Shown: positions 60,504-64,000 of the stretch, in pieces
How positions within the stretch are numbered: the stretch's first letter is position 1
How the letters are laid out: each line of letters begins with the position of its first letter
DNA from: Nitrospira defluvii
Lineage (GTDB): Bacteria; Nitrospirota; Nitrospiria; Nitrospirales; Nitrospiraceae
Direction: 5' to 3'
Length of the DNA: 64,000 nt
Assembly: GCA_011525625.1 (NCBI GenBank)
Contig: WYAX01000020.1
Location: forward strand, 1 to 64,000
The notes under the pieces: model-generated
Seen by the model: only the letters and a program-made list of their open reading frames with translations
Database searches by the model: none
Told to the model about the DNA's origin: nothing
Translations under genes and position numbers: made by a program

Positions 60504-61996
60504 CTTTCTCCCTGACGCTTTCCGCCAGTGACCTCTTGCTCCTCCTTCCGGAACTGTTTCTGACCGTCTGGCTGTGCGTGGTGTTGGCGGTAGATTTCTC
60601 GTTCAAACGAATCGTGCAAGAGCAGTTGGCATACCTGACTATCCTCGGTCTCATGATGACCCTGGCCTGCCTGGCATGGTTCGACATGACCGGCATCACC
60701 GGAACACTCTTCGCCAAGATGTTCGTGGTCGATCGCATGGCCATCTTCTTCAAGGTCATGATTCTGCTGGCGACTATTTTGGTTATTCTGCTCTCCATCG
60801 ACTATGTGCACCGGTTTTCGTTTTTCCGGGGGGAATACTATTTCCTCGTCGCCATGTCGGCGCTGGGCATGATGTTTATGGCCTCTGCCAACGATCTCCT
60901 GTCACTCTTCGTGACGCTGGAGTTTGCTACCTTTGGCTTTTACGTCCTTGTCTCCTACCTGCGGGACGACATGGCCTCTAACGAGGCGGGCCTCAAATTC
61001 TTCATTCTCGGCGTGTTTGCTGCAGGATTGCTTGGATATGGGATCAGCCTCGTCTACGGAGAAACCGGAAAGCTCGTCTTTTCTGACATGACCGGCGCCA
61101 ATCCGACCACCGGACTGGTTATCGGCTTCCTACTCATCTTCGCCGCATTAGGCTTTAAAATCGGCGCGGTACCCTTCCACTCCTGGATTCCCGACACCTA
61201 TCACGGTGCCCCGACTCCTGTGACGGCGTTCTTGTCCATTGCGCCGAAAGTCGCGGCCTTCGCCATCCTCTTGCGCCTCTTCCTCGTCGCGCTCGCGACC
61301 TTCAAGCCGGCCTGGGCGTTGCTCATTGTCGCGGCTTCGATCCTCTCCATGACCTACGGCAACATTGTGGCCATTGCGCAACGAAACATTAAGCGGCTCT
61401 TGGCCTATTCCGGTATCGCACAGGTGGGGAACGTTCTCATCGGTCTGGCTGCCGGCACCAAAATGGGCACGGACTCCATCTTGTTTTACCTGTTGACCTA
61501 TCTCTTCGCGAATCTTGGCGCCTTCGCCGTCATCATGGCGATCAGCAATTCGCTGGGCAGCGATGAGATCGAGGACTACCGCGGATTAAACAGAAGGTCC
61601 CCGTTCCTTGCGTTTGCCATGCTGATCTTCCTGCTTTCGTTGGCCGGCGTCCCCCCGCTCGCCGGATTCATTGGAAAGCTCTATATCTTTGTCGCCGCGA
61701 TCAAAGAGGGTCTCTATACGCTGATTACCGTAGGGCTCGTCAATATCGTGGTGTCGATGTACTACTACTTGATCGTGGTCAAGAAGATGTACATCAACGA
61801 ACCCCTTGATTCTTCTCCCATCAAGACTACAGGGCCGCTGCGTGCGGTAATCTATGTCGGACTCGCTGGAACGCTGGTCATCGGCATTTATCCCCAACCG
61901 TTCCTCGACTGGGCCGTATCCGCAACCCTGATGTTCTCCAATCTCCTGGGTCCGGCGGCATCCATCCCTCCTCCGACGGCGCCCTTCGGAGGCTAG
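60500..61996 (+). CDS. nuoN: NADH-quinone oxidoreductase subunit N
   Basis: Third type of antiporter-like subunit, 498 residues. It keeps Glu in FVTLEFATFGFYVLVSYL and Lys in GFKIGAVPFHSWIPDTYHGA, and the central Lys in IAPKVAAFAILLRLF. It ends the operon; no terminator was recognised in the 150 bp after the stop. Confidence 0.95.
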   Translation: MTFSLTLSASDLLLLLPELFLTVWLCVVLAVDFSFKRIVQEQLAYLTILGLMMTLACLAWFDMTGITGTLFAKMFVVDRMAIFFKVMILLATILVILLSIDYVHRFSFFRGEYYFLVAMSALGMMFMASANDLLSLFVTLEFATFGFYVLVSYLRDDMASNEAGLKFFILGVFAAGLLGYGISLVYGETGKLVFSDMTGANPTTGLVIGFLLIFAALGFKIGAVPFHSWIPDTYHGAPTPVTAFLSIAPKVAAFAILLRLFLVALATFKPAWALLIVAASILSMTYGNIVAIAQRNIKRLLAYSGIAQVGNVLIGLAAGTKMGTDSILFYLLTYLFANLGAFAVIMAISNSLGSDEIEDYRGLNRRSPFLAFAMLIFLLSLAGVPPLAGFIGKLYIFVAAIKEGLYTLITVGLVNIVVSMYYYLIVVKKMYINEPLDSSPIKTTGPLRAVIYVGLAGTLVIGIYPQPFLDWAVSATLMFSNLLGPAASIPPPTAPFGG

Positions 61997-62149
61997 GGAC
62001 TTCACCCCGGTCGCTGCTTCAGGTTTCCATCAAATCCCTTCGCGCATCAAGGCCTTCTGCTACAATACTGACTGCGGTCCACGAACTGCACACAAGGCCG
62101 CCTCGTACGACCCGCACCTCTCCTCTGGCGAAGCCACAGGGCTTTCTTG

Positions 62150-63649
62150 ATGAGCACGGACGAACCGAATCAGCAACAGACTCTCGATACTGGGGTGGAT
62201 GCCGCTCTTCCCCCCCCGCAACCGGGCTCACAAGCCGCGACGCCGCGCTCGTTTATCACTTCGGCCCTTCGAAGCGTACAGCAACGCTCGATAGAACAGC
62301 GTGTCCTGGCAGGTTTCGGCCTGGTCTTTGCGGGCATCTTGGTCATTTCCGTCATTTCCTATCGCAACATGACCGTCCTCATCCGAAACGGCCAGCAAGA
62401 CCAGCGGAGTCACGAGTTCATCCAGCTGCTCGGTGCGATGGGAGCTGCCATGGATGACGCAGAAAATGGCCACCGGCGCTTCCTTGTCACCGGAGATGAG
62501 AGTTATCTCGCGGCCTACCACACGCTGCAAGAACGTGCGCCGGAATTCGCCCGCTACCTGCGAGAGCTTACGAACCCCGACAGCAGTCAAGGCGCTCACG
62601 TCACTCACCTCGCACAACTCATCACCCAACAACTGCAGGACGAACACAACGCCATCGAATTGCGGAAGCAAACAGGGTACGAAGCTGTTCGAGGCATGGC
62701 ATTAGCCGGTGTCGCGAAGGCCTCACTCGATGCGGCGCGGAAACTCCAAGCGCAAATGGAGCAGGAAGAGAACAACGCTCTCGCCCAACGGGTGATCGAA
62801 TCGACAAGCACGACACGCTCCAGCATCATCCTTCTCAGCATCGGCGCCCTCCTATTGTTCGTCTTGCTCGCCGTCGTGTATTACCTGATCCGACATGACA
62901 TCACCGCGCGACGACGCATCGCCGAAGAGCTTCATCGCCGCGGAGAACTCCTTGAGGCGGCCAATAAGGAATTGGAGGCGTTCAGTTATTCCGTCTCCCA
63001 CGACTTACGCGCACCGCTTCGGCACATCGATGGATACGCCTCCCTGCTGGCGAAGGCCACCGCCGTCTCGCTCGACGACAAAGCCAAGCGCTACCTCCAC
63101 ACGATCTCGGAAGCCGCCACTCGGATGGGCCAACTCATCGACGATCTGCTGGTCTTTTCTCGCATGGGCCGGCAGGAAATGCTGCGCGGCACGGTGAATC
63201 TAGATCAATTGATCGCAGCGGTGTTGCACGATCTTCGACATGACTTGCAAGATCGGGCCATCTCATGGAAAATCGCTCAACTCCCTGACGTCACTGGGGA
63301 CGCTGCCATGCTTCGACAGGTGTTTGTGAATCTGATCGCCAACGCCATTAAATTCACCAGCACGCAGCCGAACGCCACCATCGAAATCGGCAGCCGACGC
63401 GATGGCCCCAACGATGCAGTATTATTCGTGCGCGACAATGGAGTAGGATTCGATATGCAGTATGCGAACAAGCTGTTCGGAGTCTTCCAACGACTCCATC
63501 GCGCAGACGAATTCGAAGGAACGGGCATCGGGTTGGCCAATGTCCGACGTATTATCCACCGACATGGGGGGAAGACCTGGGCGGAAGGAACGCTCGGCAA
63601 CGGCGCGACCTTTTACGTCAGCCTTCCTCTAGCGAGGCCCTCCACATGA
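62150..63649 (+). CDS. CHASE3-type membrane sensor histidine kinase
   Basis: A 499-residue kinase. One membrane helix (about 51-71, VLAGFGLVFAGILVISVIS) is followed by a CHASE3-like helical sensor (DAENGHRRFLVTGDESYLAAY) and a second helix (IILLSIGALLLFVLLAVVYY). The HisKA domain has the His in FSYSVSHDLRAPLRHIDGYA; the ATPase domain is complete, with N-box VFVNLIANAIKF, G1 DNGVGFD and G2 GTGIGLANV. The pattern is that of Cph1-type kinases whose partners are Rcp1-like receivers, and such a gene overlaps its stop. ATG 62150 chosen over TTG 62147. Confidence 0.94.
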   Translation: MSTDEPNQQQTLDTGVDAALPPPQPGSQAATPRSFITSALRSVQQRSIEQRVLAGFGLVFAGILVISVISYRNMTVLIRNGQQDQRSHEFIQLLGAMGAAMDDAENGHRRFLVTGDESYLAAYHTLQERAPEFARYLRELTNPDSSQGAHVTHLAQLITQQLQDEHNAIELRKQTGYEAVRGMALAGVAKASLDAARKLQAQMEQEENNALAQRVIESTSTTRSSIILLSIGALLLFVLLAVVYYLIRHDITARRRIAEELHRRGELLEAANKELEAFSYSVSHDLRAPLRHIDGYASLLAKATAVSLDDKAKRYLHTISEAATRMGQLIDDLLVFSRMGRQEMLRGTVNLDQLIAAVLHDLRHDLQDRAISWKIAQLPDVTGDAAMLRQVFVNLIANAIKFTSTQPNATIEIGSRRDGPNDAVLFVRDNGVGFDMQYANKLFGVFQRLHRADEFEGTGIGLANVRRIIHRHGGKTWAEGTLGNGATFYVSLPLARPST

Positions 63650-64000
63650 CGCTCTCCAAACCCATTGTGCTGGCCGAAGATAATCCGCGCGACGCCGAGC
63701 TGACGCTCGCAGCCATGGAAGAGCATCAACTGGCCGACAAGGTCATCCTGTGTCATGACGGGGCCGAAGTCCTGGATTACCTGTATTGTCGCGGCTCCTT
63801 CAAGACGAGGCTCCAGGGCAATCCGGCCGTCGTCCTCCTCGACTTGAAAATGCCGAAAGTCGACGGCCTTGAAGTGTTGCGTACCATCAAGAACGATGCC
63901 GACCTGCGACCGATCCCCGTCGTGATGCTCACATCCTCCCGGGAAGAACGGGACCTAGCCGAAAGTTATGCCCTTGGTGCCAATGCCTACGTGGTCAAAC
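63646..64000 (+). CDS. Rcp1-type response regulator, cut by the window end
   Basis: About 118 residues are visible, with no stop before the window ends. It has the acidic pair in VLAEDNPRDAELTL, Asp in VVLLDLKMPKVDGLEVL, Thr/Ser in VVMLTSSREERD and Lys in NAYVVK at the very edge. This matches the single-domain receivers paired with phytochrome-like kinases. Its ATG overlaps the stop of the kinase gene (ATGA), so they are translationally coupled partners. Confidence 0.92.
   Translation, partial: MTLSKPIVLAEDNPRDAELTLAAMEEHQLADKVILCHDGAEVLDYLYCRGSFKTRLQGNPAVVLLDLKMPKVDGLEVLRTIKNDADLRPIPVVMLTSSREERDLAESYALGANAYVVK

Overview
The window is GC-rich bacterial chromosome, read from both strands, and most of it looks like ordinary core genome. 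The gene content points to a Nitrospira-like member of the Nitrospirota. The best clue is a complex I operon with two different nuoM genes and no nuoE, nuoF or nuoH, a layout known from Nitrospira ('2M' complex I). Several exported OmpA, HEAT and TPR proteins fit too. The assignment is an inference from gene content and was not checked by database search.

Layout. 1-1415 is an accessory edge: the tail of an unknown gene, a PIN/AbrB-type toxin-antitoxin pair, and a 3' fragment of a tRNA-Val gene that may mark an old integration site. 1587-3209 encodes two lipoproteins. 3276-7090 (minus strand) is a housekeeping block reading tRNA-Ser, SRP RNA, dnaX, ybaB, recR, and then a DksA-like protein. 7313-20610 (plus strand) is an envelope region: AsmA-like protein, MscS, a coiled-coil protein, a roadblock/transmembrane/OmpA protein, a Ras-like GTPase, a sigma-54 activator, a short LuxR-type regulator, a DUF481 outer-membrane protein, MscL, and two OmpA lipoproteins. 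20601-23243 (minus) holds an orphan substrate-binding protein and a HEAT protein. 23573-27160 holds tRNA-Leu, tig, clpP, clpX and a terminator. 27303-36135 is mixed: two PilZ proteins, a HEAT lipoprotein, a TatA-like protein with a long tail, a peptidase, an amidotransferase-type hydrolase, an amino-acid permease and small unknown proteins. 36182-40338 (minus) has nagZ, pepA, queE and a HAD phosphatase. 40566-47728 has tRNA-Leu, a degenerate histidine kinase with a receiver protein, priA and an OmpA protein. 48307-61996 is the nuo operon. 62150-64000 is a sensor kinase with a response regulator cut by the window end.

The most interesting region is 10376-15753. A membrane protein joins a cytoplasmic roadblock-like domain (the fold that regulates small GTPases) to a periplasmic OmpA domain. 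Next to it lie a Ras-like GTPase and, overlapping that gene by 11 bp, a PAS/sigma-54 activator. Just downstream are four GTCTC-type half sites in an exact 10-bp rhythm and a near-consensus -24/-12 promoter in front of the next regulator. MscS, MscL and DUF481 flank the cluster, so I propose, as inference, an envelope or osmotic stress relay running from peptidoglycan through a small GTPase to sigma-54 transcription. Secondary points of interest are the loss of the TM7 lysine in the second NuoM, a degenerate PriA helicase, a degenerate histidine kinase, a TatA with a second amphipathic helix, and a perfect 22-bp palindrome upstream of nuoA. No CRISPR array, rRNA or intact insertion sequence was seen.
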